DNA of 64,000 bases from Opitutaceae bacterium (GCA_027482185.1 JAIXWF010000011.1:248001-312000), one strand, 5' to 3'; counted from the first letter of the stretch, positions 44,746 through 54,312 are shown. Notes: generated by a model not told the origin, from the letters alone. Translations and numbers: made by a program.

Positions 44746-45795
44746 TCAATTCAGCCGCAGCGGCAGCTTCACCCGCGTCGCCCTGGCCCGGCCGCCTTCG
44801 ACCTGGGGCAGAAACAGCCACGTCGTTGCGTCCTGGATCAGCTGATACTCCACCACCGCCGGCAGCTTCGGCTCGACCGCCGCTTCCGTCACGGTCCCGC
44901 GCGCGTCGAGTTCGAGCAGCAGGAAGAGTTCCTTCGCCTCGAGCGTCCGGTACCGCGACAGGTCCATATCGATCACATAGGGGCGGACCGCCGCCGCACC
45001 GCCGGCCGCGGCGCGCACATGCTGCAGCACCGCCAACCGGTGGGTCGTCCGTTTCACTTCCGGCGCGTCGCCGAGCTGCGAACGCGTCATCGCCTCGAAG
45101 CGGCGCAACACGTCCTGCGGCCCGAGATACTCGCCCTGGCGTTCGCTGCTGTAGAGCAGCTCGCCGTCCCGGGTCAGCGCCGCCATGCCGGGAATGCTCC
45201 GGCCCTGCCAACGCTCGATCGGACTCGGCGCACCGCCGGCGGAAAACCGGAGCACCGGCCAAGGCATCATGACCTCGCGCACATACTTCAGTTGCTCGCC
45301 GTCGTCCCGGTCGCTGCTCGCGAACACGAGTTCGAAACGATCCCCGGCCAGCGCCTTCAGTTGCCCGTAGGCCTTCACCAGTTCGGGGCTGAAGCGCCGG
45401 CACGGCCCGCACCAGTACGCGCCGAAATAGACCAGATAGATCTCCGGTTCCGGACGCTGCCCGAGGTCGAACGTCGCGAGCTTGCCGTCCCGCAGCACCT
45501 GCAAGCGGTTGCGCAGCGCCTTGGCCATCTTCGAGGTCGAATCGCGCCACGGGGTCGTCGCCGGCGGCTGGGCCGCCAGGAAATCGGCCACCCGTCCGAG
45601 CGCGGGGTCGTCGAGCGCCTCCAGGGCCAGCTGCCGCGAACCGTCTTTCTCCGCGAGGATCGCAATGCCGCCGTAGACGCCGCTCAGGCGGCCCTCGAAG
45701 CGGTCGCCCTGCAGCGTCCGCCACTCCTCCGCCGCCAGGCTCGCCGCCGCGCAAAGTCCGAGCACCGCCGCGCTCCGCCAAGATCTGCCGTTCAT
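44746..45795 (-). CDS. thioredoxin-like protein with N-terminal SHD1-like domain
   Basis: A 349-residue exported protein. A signal peptide (about 1-21) precedes a short beta module (WRTLQGDRFEGRLSGVYGG), similar to the SHD1-like domains of Planctomycetes and Verrucomicrobia. Then comes a thioredoxin fold with YFGAYWCGPCRRFSP (WCGPC active site), closest to nucleoredoxin-like proteins. The last ~100 residues contain a second beta-rich region of unknown role. Disulfide exchange in the periplasm is expected. Confidence 0.82.
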   Translation of the reverse strand: MNGRSWRSAAVLGLCAAASLAAEEWRTLQGDRFEGRLSGVYGGIAILAEKDGSRQLALEALDDPALGRVADFLAAQPPATTPWRDSTSKMAKALRNRLQVLRDGKLATFDLGQRPEPEIYLVYFGAYWCGPCRRFSPELVKAYGQLKALAGDRFELVFASSDRDDGEQLKYVREVMMPWPVLRFSAGGAPSPIERWQGRSIPGMAALTRDGELLYSSERQGEYLGPQDVLRRFEAMTRSQLGDAPEVKRTTHRLAVLQHVRAAAGGAAAVRPYVIDMDLSRYRTLEAKELFLLLELDARGTVTEAAVEPKLPAVVEYQLIQDATTWLFLPQVEGGRARATRVKLPLRLN

Positions 45796-45853
45796 CGGCG
45801 AAAACGTGAACGGACCGCGCGCCCGATATCCAGCCCGGATTCGGCCGCGGCAC

Positions 45854-46687
45854 TCACCCGCACGCCCGGACCATCTGCCATTGGCTGAGCGGCGCGCGCG
45901 TGAAGCCCGCCGCCCGCCACGCCGGCTCCCAAGCCTCGGGAAACAACGCGGACGCCCGCCACGGCCGGCCGGGAAACTCCGCCCGCACCGCGCGCAGCGC
46001 CGCGCCCGCGCGCTCCGGATCGAAGCTCCCGCCCGCCACCGCAAGGCCCCGCACGGTGATCGCCGCGGCCGCCGGATCGCCGATCGTCAGCCAGACCCCG
46101 TCGACCTGAAAGCCCGCGGCCGGCGGTCCGAGCTGCGCCAAGGTCTCGCCCGAAATCTGCCACGGCAGGTCAGGCTCGCCGTGCACCGCCACCGCCGTCG
46201 CCACCGCCCGCGGGTCGACCCGCTCTGCCCTCCGATCGGTCGCGGGCGGCTCGCCGGCCGCCTCGTAACCCGCCAGTCGGCGCACCCGGCGGAAACCCGC
46301 GCCTTCGTACAGCGCCACCGCCGGCGGATTCTGTTCGATCACTTCCAGCACCATCGCGCGGTCCCCGCGCTGCCCGGCCTCCGCCAGCAGCCGCCGCAGC
46401 AGCGCTCCGCCCAGTCCCTGGCGCCGTGCCTCGGGCACGAGCGCCATCCCCGCCAGCCGGCAGGTCCAGCCGCGGCGCGCGATCAACGCCGCTCCGACCG
46501 CGACCCCGTCGCGCCGCAGCACGCGGCTTAGGCCGAGATCGACGCTGTCCGCCCGCGCCATCGCCAGCAGCATCGCCGCCGTCGCCGGAATCCGCACCAA
46601 ATAGTCGGCGAAGCCCCGCGCGAACACATCCGCCGCGGCCTCGAGGCCGAAATCGGTCACCGCCGCAAACTCAAGCTCCGCCGCCAT
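45854..46687 (-). CDS. GNAT-family N-acetyltransferase
   Basis: A 277-residue acetyl-CoA-dependent transferase. The acetyl-CoA loop is PEARRQGLGGALLRRLL (about residues 87-103), followed by NPPAVALYEGAGFRRVRR. A second, poorly conserved half (about 160-277) looks like a duplicated GNAT fold without a clear cofactor loop. The substrate is unknown. The start lies 6 bp after the stop of the zinc-ribbon gene. Confidence 0.85.
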   Translation of the reverse strand: MAAELEFAAVTDFGLEAAADVFARGFADYLVRIPATAAMLLAMARADSVDLGLSRVLRRDGVAVGAALIARRGWTCRLAGMALVPEARRQGLGGALLRRLLAEAGQRGDRAMVLEVIEQNPPAVALYEGAGFRRVRRLAGYEAAGEPPATDRRAERVDPRAVATAVAVHGEPDLPWQISGETLAQLGPPAAGFQVDGVWLTIGDPAAAAITVRGLAVAGGSFDPERAGAALRAVRAEFPGRPWRASALFPEAWEPAWRAAGFTRAPLSQWQMVRACG

Positions 46688-46693
46688 CGCAGG

Positions 46694-46858
46694 TCAGGCC
46701 GACGTGAGGTGCCACTGCCGGCACAGCGGACACAGGTAGGCGCCGCGTTTTCCGGCCACGCCCGCGAGGACGGCCGCATCCAGCGCATCACCCTGCGTGC
46801 GGTAGCGGCGTTTGCGGGTGCACCTGTGTTTTCTTTCCTCGGCGGTCGGCTTCTTCAT
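46694..46858 (-). CDS. 54-residue zinc-ribbon-like protein
   Basis: A small basic protein reading MKKPTAEERKHRCTRKRRYR at its start and ending YLCPLCRQWHLTSA. C13, C43, C46 and H50 are placed as a short treble-clef or zinc-ribbon site. The family pattern, KxxYRT, then YxCPxCxxWHLTS at the end, is one I recognise from small proteins in many GC-rich bacteria. It is well under 60 codons, so it is easily missed. It heads the minus-strand run, 6 bp before the acetyltransferase gene. The function is unknown; nucleic-acid binding is a guess. Confidence 0.72.
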   Translation of the reverse strand: MKKPTAEERKHRCTRKRRYRTQGDALDAAVLAGVAGKRGAYLCPLCRQWHLTSA

Positions 46859-46978
46859 CGCGACGGATCCGGTCTGGGCCGGCCGGCCCGCGACGGCAAG
46901 CCGCGGGTGGCAGCGGACGCCACCCGCACATTTCGGTTGTGATTTACCCTTGGTCCGGCGAGCTCTTGACGCTGCCCC

Positions 46979-47000
46979 GCCGCCGGTTCCAACCGGCGGC
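46979..47000. promoter_or_regulatory. palindrome upstream of the first TonB-dependent receptor
   Basis: GCCGCCGGTT-CC-AACCGGCGGC is a perfect 10-bp palindrome. It starts 8 bp after a TTGACG (46966-46971) that could be a -35 box, placing it over the -10 region, and lies 71 bp before the receptor start. It could be an operator or a leader hairpin. Confidence 0.35.
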
Positions 47001-47070
47001 CTCCCCCTAACACCACCACCCCCGGCCCGACGCGCTCCGCTGCGTTCGGGCCACTCCCCTGACTGCCGCC

Positions 47071-50000
47071 ATGACTGCCGCCCCGCTGCGCCTGCTTCGC
47101 TCCTTCGCGATTCTCCTCGCCTTTGCCTCGCTCCTCCTCGCTCCCGCCGCGGCCCAAAGCACCGCCGGCACCGTCGAGGGCCGCGTTCTCAACCTCCGCA
47201 ACGGCGAATATCTCGAGCGCGCCCGCGTCACGGTCGTCGGCACCTCCCTCGAGACGTTTACCGACAACTCCGGCTTCTACCGCCTCGGCAACATCCCGGC
47301 CGGCGAGATCCGCCTCCGCGTCTTCCACACTGGCCTTGTCGCGCAGACCGCCGCGGTCTCCGTCCCCGCCGGCGGCACCGCGCAGCGCGACTTCAATCTC
47401 AACGACGCCGACAACAAACCCGCCGCCGAGGGCGCCGCCGTGAAGCTCGACCAATTCGTCGTCTCCACTTCCAAGGAGATGGACGGCGCCGCCATCGCGA
47501 TCAACGAGCAGCGCTTCGCTTCCAACATCGTCAACGTCGTAGCCGCCGACGAATTCGGCCACGTCGCCGAGGGCAATGTCGGCGAGTTCCTCAAGTTTCT
47601 TCCCGGCATGTCCATCGACTACGTCGGCGGCGACGCCCGCACCATCTCGATGGGCGGCGTGCCTTCCAACAACGTCCCCGTCACCGTCGGCGGCTTCAAC
47701 CTCGCCAGCGCCGCCTCCTCCGGCACGTCGCGCACCGTCGAGCTCGAGCAGGTCTCGATCAACAACATCGCCCGCATCGAGGTCTACCATTCGCCCACCC
47801 CGGAATCCCCCGGTTCCGCCCTCGCCGGCGGCGTCAACATGGTCCCGCGCGGCGCTTTCGAGCGCTCCCGCCCGCAGTTCAACGGCAGCGTCTACGTCAT
47901 GATGCGCGACGCCGAACGCAGCCTCCGCAAAACCCCGGGCCCGATCAAGGAACCGACCTACAAGATCCACCCCGGCCTCGATTTTTCCTACGTCGTCCCC
48001 GTCAACAAACGCTTCGGCTTCACCCTCTCCGGCGGCACCTCGACGCAGTACACGATGCAGGACTTCATGACCAACACGTGGCGCGGCGCGGGCAACGCCA
48101 CCAACGTCGCGGCCACCGCCACCAACGGCTACCCCGACACGACGCCCGACCAACCCTACCTGTCCAACTTCTCCGTCCGCGACGGCACCAAGGTCACGTC
48201 CCGCTCCTCGCTCGGCGCCACCGTCGACTACCGCCTCACCCGCTACGGCCGCGTGTCCTTCTCTTTTCAATACGCGTACTTCGGCGCGGAGTTCAACAAC
48301 CGCACCCTCACCTTCAACACCAACCGCGTCCTGCCCGGCAACTTCTCGACCACGGTCACCGCCGGCGACGTCGGCTTCGGCGACATCTCCGTCGGAAACG
48401 GCGCCCGCGAGAAAACCGGCACGACCTACATGCCGACCATCCGCTACTACCACGACGGCCCGATCTGGAAGGCCGACGCCGGCGCGGGCTATTCCCACGC
48501 GAGCAACCACTACCGCGACATCGACAAAGGCTACTTCAACGGCGCCTCGGCCCGCCGCACCGGCGTCACCGTCCGCTTCTCCGACATCTTCTATCTCCGC
48601 CCCGGCAAGATCGAGGTCGCCGACGGCCGCACCGGCGAGCCCGTCAATCCCTACGACCTCAACAGCTACGTCCTCAACACCGCCTCCAGCGACTTCCGCG
48701 AATCCTCCGATCTCCAACGCAGCGCCTTCGCCAATCTCCGCCGCGATTTCTCGATCCGCCAACTTCCCGTCTCCGTCAAGCTCGGCGCCGAGATCCGCGA
48801 ATCCGCCCGCGACATCCGCGGCGGCACCGTGCCCTACACCCACCGCGGCGCCGACAACCGCGCCACCAGCACGCCCACCGATCCGCTCGGCAGCGACGAC
48901 GGCGCCGCGCCGTTCCTCGACGAGGTCTTCTCCCAGCGCGTCGGCCCCTACGGTTTCCCGCGGATCCAGTGGCTGAGCAACTTCAAGTACTGGGACCTCT
49001 ACCGCGCCCACCCCGAGTACTTCACGATCGACCAGAACGCGGCCTACCGGAACGCGGTCAACCTCTCGAAGGCCGCCTCCGAGATCATCTCGTCCGCCTA
49101 TTTCCGCGGCGACCTCGCCTTCTTCGAACGCCGCCTGAAACTCGTCGGCGGCATCCGCGCCGAGCAGACCAACGTCAAGGCCCAGGGCCCGCTCACCGAT
49201 CCGACCGGCAACTACCTCCGCGACGCCAACGGCGAGGTCGTCATCCAGCGCGACGCCAACGGCAACGTCATCTTCACCGGCACCGGCGTGAACCGCATCC
49301 CCGCCCCGGTGCTGCGCGAACCCGCCACGATCAACGGCGTTTCCAACGCCCTCGCCGTCTCCCGCCTCACCCTGCTCGACCGCCGCCAGAACGTGAAGAA
49401 GGAGTACCTGCGCTGGTTTCCCAACATCAACGCGAGCTACAACCTCCGCGAAAACCTCATCGCCCGCGCCTCCTACTACTACTCCGTCGGCCGCCCCGAC
49501 TTCAACCAGTACGCCGGCGGTCTCACGTTGCCGGATACGGAACTCCCGCCCAACACCACGAACAACCGCATCTCCGTCAACAACGCCGGCATCAAGGCCT
49601 GGAGCGCCAAGACGACCAAGGTCCGCGTCGAGTACTACTTCGAACGTGTCGGCCAGATCTCCGTCGGCGCCTTCCGCCGCGACTTCGAGAACTTCTTCGG
49701 CGGCGTGATTCTGCCCGCGACCCCGGAATTCCTCGACCTCTACGGTCTCGATCCCGACGTCTACTCCGAATACCCGGTCTCGACCAATTACAACCTCCCC
49801 AGCCGCGTGCGCATGACCGGCCTCGAGTTCGACTACAAGCAGGCCCTCACGTTCCTCCCGCCCTGGGCCCGCGGCGTCCAGGTCTTCGCCAACGCCACCG
49901 CCACCCGCGCCACCGGCGAGGCCGCCTCCAACTTCTCCGGGTACGTGCCCCGCACCTACAACTGGGGCATCAGCCTCTCGCGGCCGAAATACAACCTGCG

Positions 50001-50283
50001 CATGAACTGGAACTACAAGGGCCGCCAGCGCCGCGGCCTCATCGCCGCCGGCCGCAGCATCGAACCCAACACCTACGACTGGGGCTCCAAGCGCCTCTAC
50101 ATCGACGTCAGCGGCGAATACACGTTCTACAAGCGCTTCGCACTCTTCGCCAACCTCCGCAACATCGACGGCGCCACCGAGGACATCGAGCGCGCCGGCC
50201 CGAGCACCCCCGCCCACGCCCAGTTCCGTCAGCGCGAGGACTTCGGCTCGCTCTGGACCTTCGGCGTCAAGGCGACGTTCTGA
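47071..50283 (+). CDS. TonB-dependent receptor with carboxypeptidase-like N-terminal domain
   Basis: A 1070-residue outer-membrane receptor. A signal peptide (about 1-27) precedes a carboxypeptidase-regulatory-like beta domain (about 30-110; GTVEGRVLNLRNGEYLERAR, TDNSGFYRLGNIPAGE). The plug follows (about 150-280; FGHVAEGNVGEFLKFLPG and ISMGGVPSNNVPVTVGGFN) and then a long barrel ending in the outer-membrane signature FGVKATF. No clear TonB box is seen between the first domain and the plug. Substrates of this expanded verrucomicrobial group are probably oligosaccharides, but none can be named. Confidence 0.92.
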   Translation: MTAAPLRLLRSFAILLAFASLLLAPAAAQSTAGTVEGRVLNLRNGEYLERARVTVVGTSLETFTDNSGFYRLGNIPAGEIRLRVFHTGLVAQTAAVSVPAGGTAQRDFNLNDADNKPAAEGAAVKLDQFVVSTSKEMDGAAIAINEQRFASNIVNVVAADEFGHVAEGNVGEFLKFLPGMSIDYVGGDARTISMGGVPSNNVPVTVGGFNLASAASSGTSRTVELEQVSINNIARIEVYHSPTPESPGSALAGGVNMVPRGAFERSRPQFNGSVYVMMRDAERSLRKTPGPIKEPTYKIHPGLDFSYVVPVNKRFGFTLSGGTSTQYTMQDFMTNTWRGAGNATNVAATATNGYPDTTPDQPYLSNFSVRDGTKVTSRSSLGATVDYRLTRYGRVSFSFQYAYFGAEFNNRTLTFNTNRVLPGNFSTTVTAGDVGFGDISVGNGAREKTGTTYMPTIRYYHDGPIWKADAGAGYSHASNHYRDIDKGYFNGASARRTGVTVRFSDIFYLRPGKIEVADGRTGEPVNPYDLNSYVLNTASSDFRESSDLQRSAFANLRRDFSIRQLPVSVKLGAEIRESARDIRGGTVPYTHRGADNRATSTPTDPLGSDDGAAPFLDEVFSQRVGPYGFPRIQWLSNFKYWDLYRAHPEYFTIDQNAAYRNAVNLSKAASEIISSAYFRGDLAFFERRLKLVGGIRAEQTNVKAQGPLTDPTGNYLRDANGEVVIQRDANGNVIFTGTGVNRIPAPVLREPATINGVSNALAVSRLTLLDRRQNVKKEYLRWFPNINASYNLRENLIARASYYYSVGRPDFNQYAGGLTLPDTELPPNTTNNRISVNNAGIKAWSAKTTKVRVEYYFERVGQISVGAFRRDFENFFGGVILPATPEFLDLYGLDPDVYSEYPVSTNYNLPSRVRMTGLEFDYKQALTFLPPWARGVQVFANATATRATGEAASNFSGYVPRTYNWGISLSRPKYNLRMNWNYKGRQRRGLIAAGRSIEPNTYDWGSKRLYIDVSGEYTFYKRFALFANLRNIDGATEDIERAGPSTPAHAQFRQREDFGSLWTFGVKATF

Positions 50284-50296
50284 GCGGCATAGCGCA

Positions 50297-50423
50297 GTTG
50301 AAAGTTGAAAGCTGAAAGTTGAAAGACCGGCCTCCGGAAACCCGGCGACCGACAGGAGACTCGGCGCCGCGCTGATCTTCCGCAGCTTTCCCGTCCTTCA
50401 ACTTTCACCTTTCACCTTTCAAC
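50297..50423. repeat. heptamer inverted-repeat element, copy 3
   Basis: Left arm 50297-50324: GTTGAAA, GTTGAAA, GCTGAAA, GTTGAAA, then GACCGG. Right arm 50396-50423: CTTCAAC, TTTCACC, TTTCACC, TTTCAAC, preceded by CGTC. The loop is 71 bp. It occupies the gap between convergent genes, 14 bp after the receptor stop. Confidence 0.85.
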
Positions 50424-50454
50424 TCGCCGGGCGGCGGCGCCGCCGCCCGGCGCC

Positions 50455-52119
50455 TCACTTCGCCTTGAGCTGCAGCACGCGGCCCGGCAGCCAACCGGCG
50501 CCGCCGCCGAGGTTCGTCGGACGCGTGTATTCGAGGAGATAGATCACGCCCGGCTTCGCGATATGCAGGTCGACGGGCCGACCGAGCGGCGCCAGAAACG
50601 TGTTCGTCCGCGCCGTCCAGCCGCCGTCCGGCTGCCGCTCGAGGCGCAGGTGCAGGACGTCGAATCCGTGCTCCTCGCCCGGCGCCGGGCCCGCGAGAAA
50701 ACTGCCGAGCCGGCCGACCAGAAACCCGTTGCGCACCGACTCCGGCCATTCCGCGCCGAGCCACACGATGCCCGCCGGCGAACTGTGCGCGTTGAACGTG
50801 CTCGTCGGCTTGCCGTCCATCAGACCCGCGGGCCCGAGGTTCAGCACCGGCTTCACGAACGTCAGCCCCGGCGGCGCGTCCGGCGTGTGCGGGTACCATT
50901 TTTTCGACGCGGGCGCGTCGCCGAACTGGTACGGGAAACCGTGGTGCCGCGGCGGCTGGCCGGGGGCAGGCGGCACAATGTGGTCCATCTCCTCGGGCGC
51001 ATGCGCGTCGGGCCCATTGGAGACCGTGAACAGGTTGCCTGCGCCGTCCCAGCCGAAGCTGTACGCGTTACGGATGCCGCGCGCGATCGTCTCGATCTTC
51101 GGCGCATCGGACTTCGGGTCGAAGCGCCACATCGTCGTCGTGAGCTCAGGTTCGCCCTCCTTCGACAGCGTGGGCACGTTGCCTTCCTCGCCCGCATCCG
51201 TGCGGGAACCGCTGCTCACGTAGAGCAGGCCGTCGGGCCCCGTCCGGATGTCGGAGATGCCGTGCGTGTACGGCCCGACGCCCCACGGGTAGCTGGTGCG
51301 GAACCAGGGCTGCGGCGCGACCGGCTCGCCCTCGGCATCGAACGCGGAGGTGCGGAAGATTCCGACCTCGTTCGTCTCGTACGGCCGCGTCGCCACCCGC
51401 TGGTTGACCGTGATCCAGAGCCGGCCGGTCTCGTCGCGCATCAGGCCGAGGGTCTGGAACGGACCTTTCTTCATGCCGGGAAAGTCCTTCGGCCAGATGA
51501 TCTGGCGCAGATTTCCGCTCGCCGGATCGAACCGCCACACGCCACCGGCCTGGCCGAGGATGTAGAGTTTGCCGCCGCGGCCGTCGCTCGCCAGCCGCAC
51601 GCCGAAATCCGTGAGCCGGACGAGTTCCGTCAGTTCGAAGCCCGCCGGCGCCGGCGGCAGAGGCCGGTAGTCCCCCGCCTTGCGCAGATCCGCATAGGTC
51701 TTGAACCCCGTCGTCGCGCGCACGTCGCGCACTTCGGTCTCCGTGACGGGCGGGGCCGCGTTGCCCCAGGTGTTCATCACATACGTGAGCACATCCGCGG
51801 CCGACGCGTCGTCGAGCATGATGGCCGGCATCTGCCCGCGGTAAACCTCGCCGTTGACGGTGATCTCGTCGTTCAGCCCCGACACCACGGCACGGATCGC
51901 ACCCGTGCGGTTCGCCGCCAGCCAATCGGATTTCGCGAGCGGCGGATAGGTGCCCTTGATGCCGGCGCCCGTGACGCCGTGGCAGATCGCGCAGTTGGCC
52001 AGAAAGAGCGCCTCGCCGCGCTTCAACGCCGCCTCCAAGCCCGGCTGCGCGGCCGCGGCCGGTGAAACGGCCAAACCGGCCAGACCGAGGGCAAGGGCAA
52101 CGCGGAGGGGTGGGCGCAT
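50455..52119 (-). CDS. cytochrome c / sorbosone-dehydrogenase-like propeller fusion
   Basis: A 554-residue periplasmic protein. A signal peptide (about 1-24) precedes a cytochrome c domain with heme motif CAICH (about 41-45) and distal Met in RGQMPAIM. A six-bladed soluble glucose/sorbosone dehydrogenase-like propeller follows (about 165-554; LVRLTDFGVRLASDGRGGKL, GLLYVSSGSRTDAGEEGN). Electrons from sugar or polyol oxidation could pass to the fused heme. A quinone cofactor is possible but not shown. It follows a Gfo/Idh gene by 55 bp. Confidence 0.85.
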   Translation of the reverse strand: MRPPLRVALALGLAGLAVSPAAAAQPGLEAALKRGEALFLANCAICHGVTGAGIKGTYPPLAKSDWLAANRTGAIRAVVSGLNDEITVNGEVYRGQMPAIMLDDASAADVLTYVMNTWGNAAPPVTETEVRDVRATTGFKTYADLRKAGDYRPLPPAPAGFELTELVRLTDFGVRLASDGRGGKLYILGQAGGVWRFDPASGNLRQIIWPKDFPGMKKGPFQTLGLMRDETGRLWITVNQRVATRPYETNEVGIFRTSAFDAEGEPVAPQPWFRTSYPWGVGPYTHGISDIRTGPDGLLYVSSGSRTDAGEEGNVPTLSKEGEPELTTTMWRFDPKSDAPKIETIARGIRNAYSFGWDGAGNLFTVSNGPDAHAPEEMDHIVPPAPGQPPRHHGFPYQFGDAPASKKWYPHTPDAPPGLTFVKPVLNLGPAGLMDGKPTSTFNAHSSPAGIVWLGAEWPESVRNGFLVGRLGSFLAGPAPGEEHGFDVLHLRLERQPDGGWTARTNTFLAPLGRPVDLHIAKPGVIYLLEYTRPTNLGGGAGWLPGRVLQLKAK

Positions 52120-52174
52120 GGGGCGCGAAACTACGGCCCCGCCCCTGCCCGTCAACGCAGCGGCCGAGCCGAAC

Positions 52175-53572
52175 TCACGCCAGCGGAGCCGCCGGGACCT
52201 CCCAGCCGGGCCGGTAGGTGCGCCCGAGCAGCGCGTTGCCGGCAGGCGAATTCGTGAATCGCAGCCCCGCCGCATCCCACTGCAATACGTCGGCTTCCTC
52301 GGGCGCGACCGTCAGCCGGCCGCGCGAACTCACCGGGCGGCGGACGATGCGGGTGGCGACGTTGCCGAGCTGGGCCGTCTCGCTCAGCCAGCCCGCGTAG
52401 TCGAAGCCGTCGCTCGTCTTCGTGCCCGCGAGGATCGCGTCGATCCAGCGGTGGTAGTGGTTCAGCCCCTTGATGTCCTTCGGGTAGGCGAAGCCGGCGT
52501 AATTTTCGACCGGATACAGCCGCGGCCCGCCGACGTGCGGCAGCACCAGGTTGCCGCGTTCGCCGATGAACAGCGAGCCGCTGCGCGGCAGGTCGAGGTC
52601 CGCGGGCAACTGGGCGAGCTTGCGGTCCGGCCGCAGGCCGCCGTCCGACCACGTCACCGCCAGCTCCGCGCCGGCCGTGAATTCGTTGCCCGGAAAAACG
52701 TACTTCACCGTTTCCGCCGTCGGCCAGATGTGCCGGTTGATGCCGCTGTTGTCGGCCGCGACCGTCAGCGGCGCGCGCAGGCCGAGCGCCGTGAAGACCG
52801 GATCGAGGATGTGGCAGGCGAAGTCGCCGATCGCGCCGCCGCCGAAGTCCTGCCAGTCGCGCCAGGCAAACGGGTGGTACACGACCGGGGAATAGGGCCG
52901 CATCGGCGCGGGGCCGATCCAGCGGTCCCAATCGAGCGTCTCCGGCACCGGACCGGGCGCCGGCGGCTCGAGCAGCCGCGTGCGTTCGTTGCCGGCGACC
53001 GAAACCCAGGAATAGACTTCCTTCACCTTGCCGATCGCGCCGTCGCGGATCAGCCGCGTCGCCAGCCGGTACTCGACCGCCGAATGGATCTGGTTGCCCA
53101 TCTGCGTGACGACGCCGGTCTTCTCGGCCCACAGCCGCATCTGGCGCGATTCCCAGACATTGTGGGCGAGCGGCTTCTCGCAGTACACGTGTTTGCCGCG
53201 GCGCATCGCCTCGATCGCCATCAGCGCGTGCTGGTGGTCGGGCGTGGCGACAATCACGGCGTCCACCTTGTTCCCGAGCTGATCCAGCATCGCGCGGAAA
53301 TCGCCGAAGTGCGGAACGCCCGGCACCGCGGCGTCGGCGCGGCGGAACCGCGCGGTGTCGACATCGCAGAAGCCCACGAACGAGACCTGAGCATGCTTCG
53401 AAACGTTGTGGAGGTCGTTGAACCCTTGGCCGTCGACGCCGATCGCGGCGACCTGGACGCGGCTGTTGGGCTGGGCGGCGCGCAGCACCGCGGGGAAACC
53501 GACAGCCGCGGCGGCCACGGCGGATTGTTGCAGGAACCGGCGGCGGCTCGGACGGGAAGCGGGGAGATTCAT
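52175..53572 (-). CDS. Tat-exported Gfo/Idh/MocA family oxidoreductase
   Basis: A 465-residue exported oxidoreductase. The Tat signal is SRRRFLQQS followed by an Ala-rich helix. The Rossmann region is diverged (VAAIGVDGQGFND). It has the EKPLAHN motif and the WDRWIGPAPMRPYSP and HPFAWRDWQDFGGG segments typical of the large secreted subfamily. The C-terminus holds YHRWIDAILAGTKTSDGFDY. It is probably cotranscribed with the cytochrome c dehydrogenase downstream, and the two may process the same sugar. Confidence 0.88.
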   Translation of the reverse strand: MNLPASRPSRRRFLQQSAVAAAAVGFPAVLRAAQPNSRVQVAAIGVDGQGFNDLHNVSKHAQVSFVGFCDVDTARFRRADAAVPGVPHFGDFRAMLDQLGNKVDAVIVATPDHQHALMAIEAMRRGKHVYCEKPLAHNVWESRQMRLWAEKTGVVTQMGNQIHSAVEYRLATRLIRDGAIGKVKEVYSWVSVAGNERTRLLEPPAPGPVPETLDWDRWIGPAPMRPYSPVVYHPFAWRDWQDFGGGAIGDFACHILDPVFTALGLRAPLTVAADNSGINRHIWPTAETVKYVFPGNEFTAGAELAVTWSDGGLRPDRKLAQLPADLDLPRSGSLFIGERGNLVLPHVGGPRLYPVENYAGFAYPKDIKGLNHYHRWIDAILAGTKTSDGFDYAGWLSETAQLGNVATRIVRRPVSSRGRLTVAPEEADVLQWDAAGLRFTNSPAGNALLGRTYRPGWEVPAAPLA

Positions 53573-53774
53573 GGGGCCGCGGCCAGCGTTCCCCGGCCGG
53601 CAGGGGCGTCAAGACCCGTCCCACCGCCAGTCAGGTGCGATCGGGCCTGCTCCGGCCGTAAAATCGTTGTCTAGTATGCGCTACGTAGAATTGCGGTTGA
53701 GCCCGGGCGTATCTCTACGATGGTAACGCCCCGGCCGAATCTCGGCCGTCCGCAGTCCATCATCCTCAATCCAT

Positions 53775-54122
53775 ATGCAGACCAAACACAGCAAGGGCTT
53801 CACCCTCGTCGAAATCATGATCGTCGTCGTCATCATCGGCCTCCTGGCCGCGATGGCGATTCCCGCTTTCCAGAAGGTGCGCGTCGCCTCCCAGGACAAA
53901 GCCGTGCTGAACAACGCCCGCCAGATGGCCGCCGCCGCCGACCAGTACTATCTGGAAAACGGTGCGACTTCCGCCAACTCGTCCAGCCTCGTCGGCGCCA
54001 CGAACTACGTGAAGGCGCTCAACACCGTTGCCAGCGAGACCTATCCCGACGGCTACACCCAGGGCATCACGATCACGATCACGGGCGTCGCGAACGCCCG
54101 CACGATCACGTACGCTCCCTGA
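53775..54122 (+). CDS. type IV pilin / type II secretion pseudopilin-like protein
   Basis: A 115-residue prepilin. The short leader MQTKHSKG is followed by the cleavage/methylation motif G8|FTLVE (E13 at position 5 of the mature protein) and the hydrophobic helix IMIVVVIIGLLAAMAIP. The small globular part has no cysteine pair. It stands alone with its own terminator; no assembly genes are nearby, so the machinery must be encoded elsewhere. Pilin and pseudopilin cannot be told apart by sequence alone. Confidence 0.93.
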   Translation: MQTKHSKGFTLVEIMIVVVIIGLLAAMAIPAFQKVRVASQDKAVLNNARQMAAAADQYYLENGATSANSSSLVGATNYVKALNTVASETYPDGYTQGITITITGVANARTITYAP

Positions 54123-54145
54123 TCCATCCGCCTGATTCGCTTTCG

Positions 54146-54174
54146 AGCCGCCCCGCACCGGGGCGGCTTTTTTT
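54146..54174 (+). terminator. rho-independent terminator of the pilin gene
   Basis: Perfect 10-bp stem AGCCGCCCCG / CGGGGCGGCT with a CAC loop, followed by seven T. It starts 24 bp after the stop codon. Confidence 0.92.
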
Positions 54175-54298
54175 GCGCCCGAATTCCGGACGCTACCGCC
54201 CAGCTTCCGCGGCCATCTCCGCCCGCCGCATCGGCATCGTGTCGATCAGCGCAAACAGTTCCGCGGGCGCCGCTCGTCGGCGCCCGCGAGCGTGGACG

Positions 54299-54312
54299 AG
54301 CCACGCCCCTAC
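54299..54312. repeat. partial copy of a GTAGGGGCG-type repeat
   Basis: AGCCACGCCCCTAC matches, with one difference, the right end of the inverted repeat at 58616-58665. A short GGGCGCC/GGCGCCC hairpin lies just upstream at 54268-54284. Confidence 0.45.

Noticed and set aside
46812-50315. 1167-codon plus-strand ORF
   Set aside because: Arg/His/Pro-rich frame-shifted shadow of the TonB-dependent receptor, which has the signal peptide, plug and barrel end.
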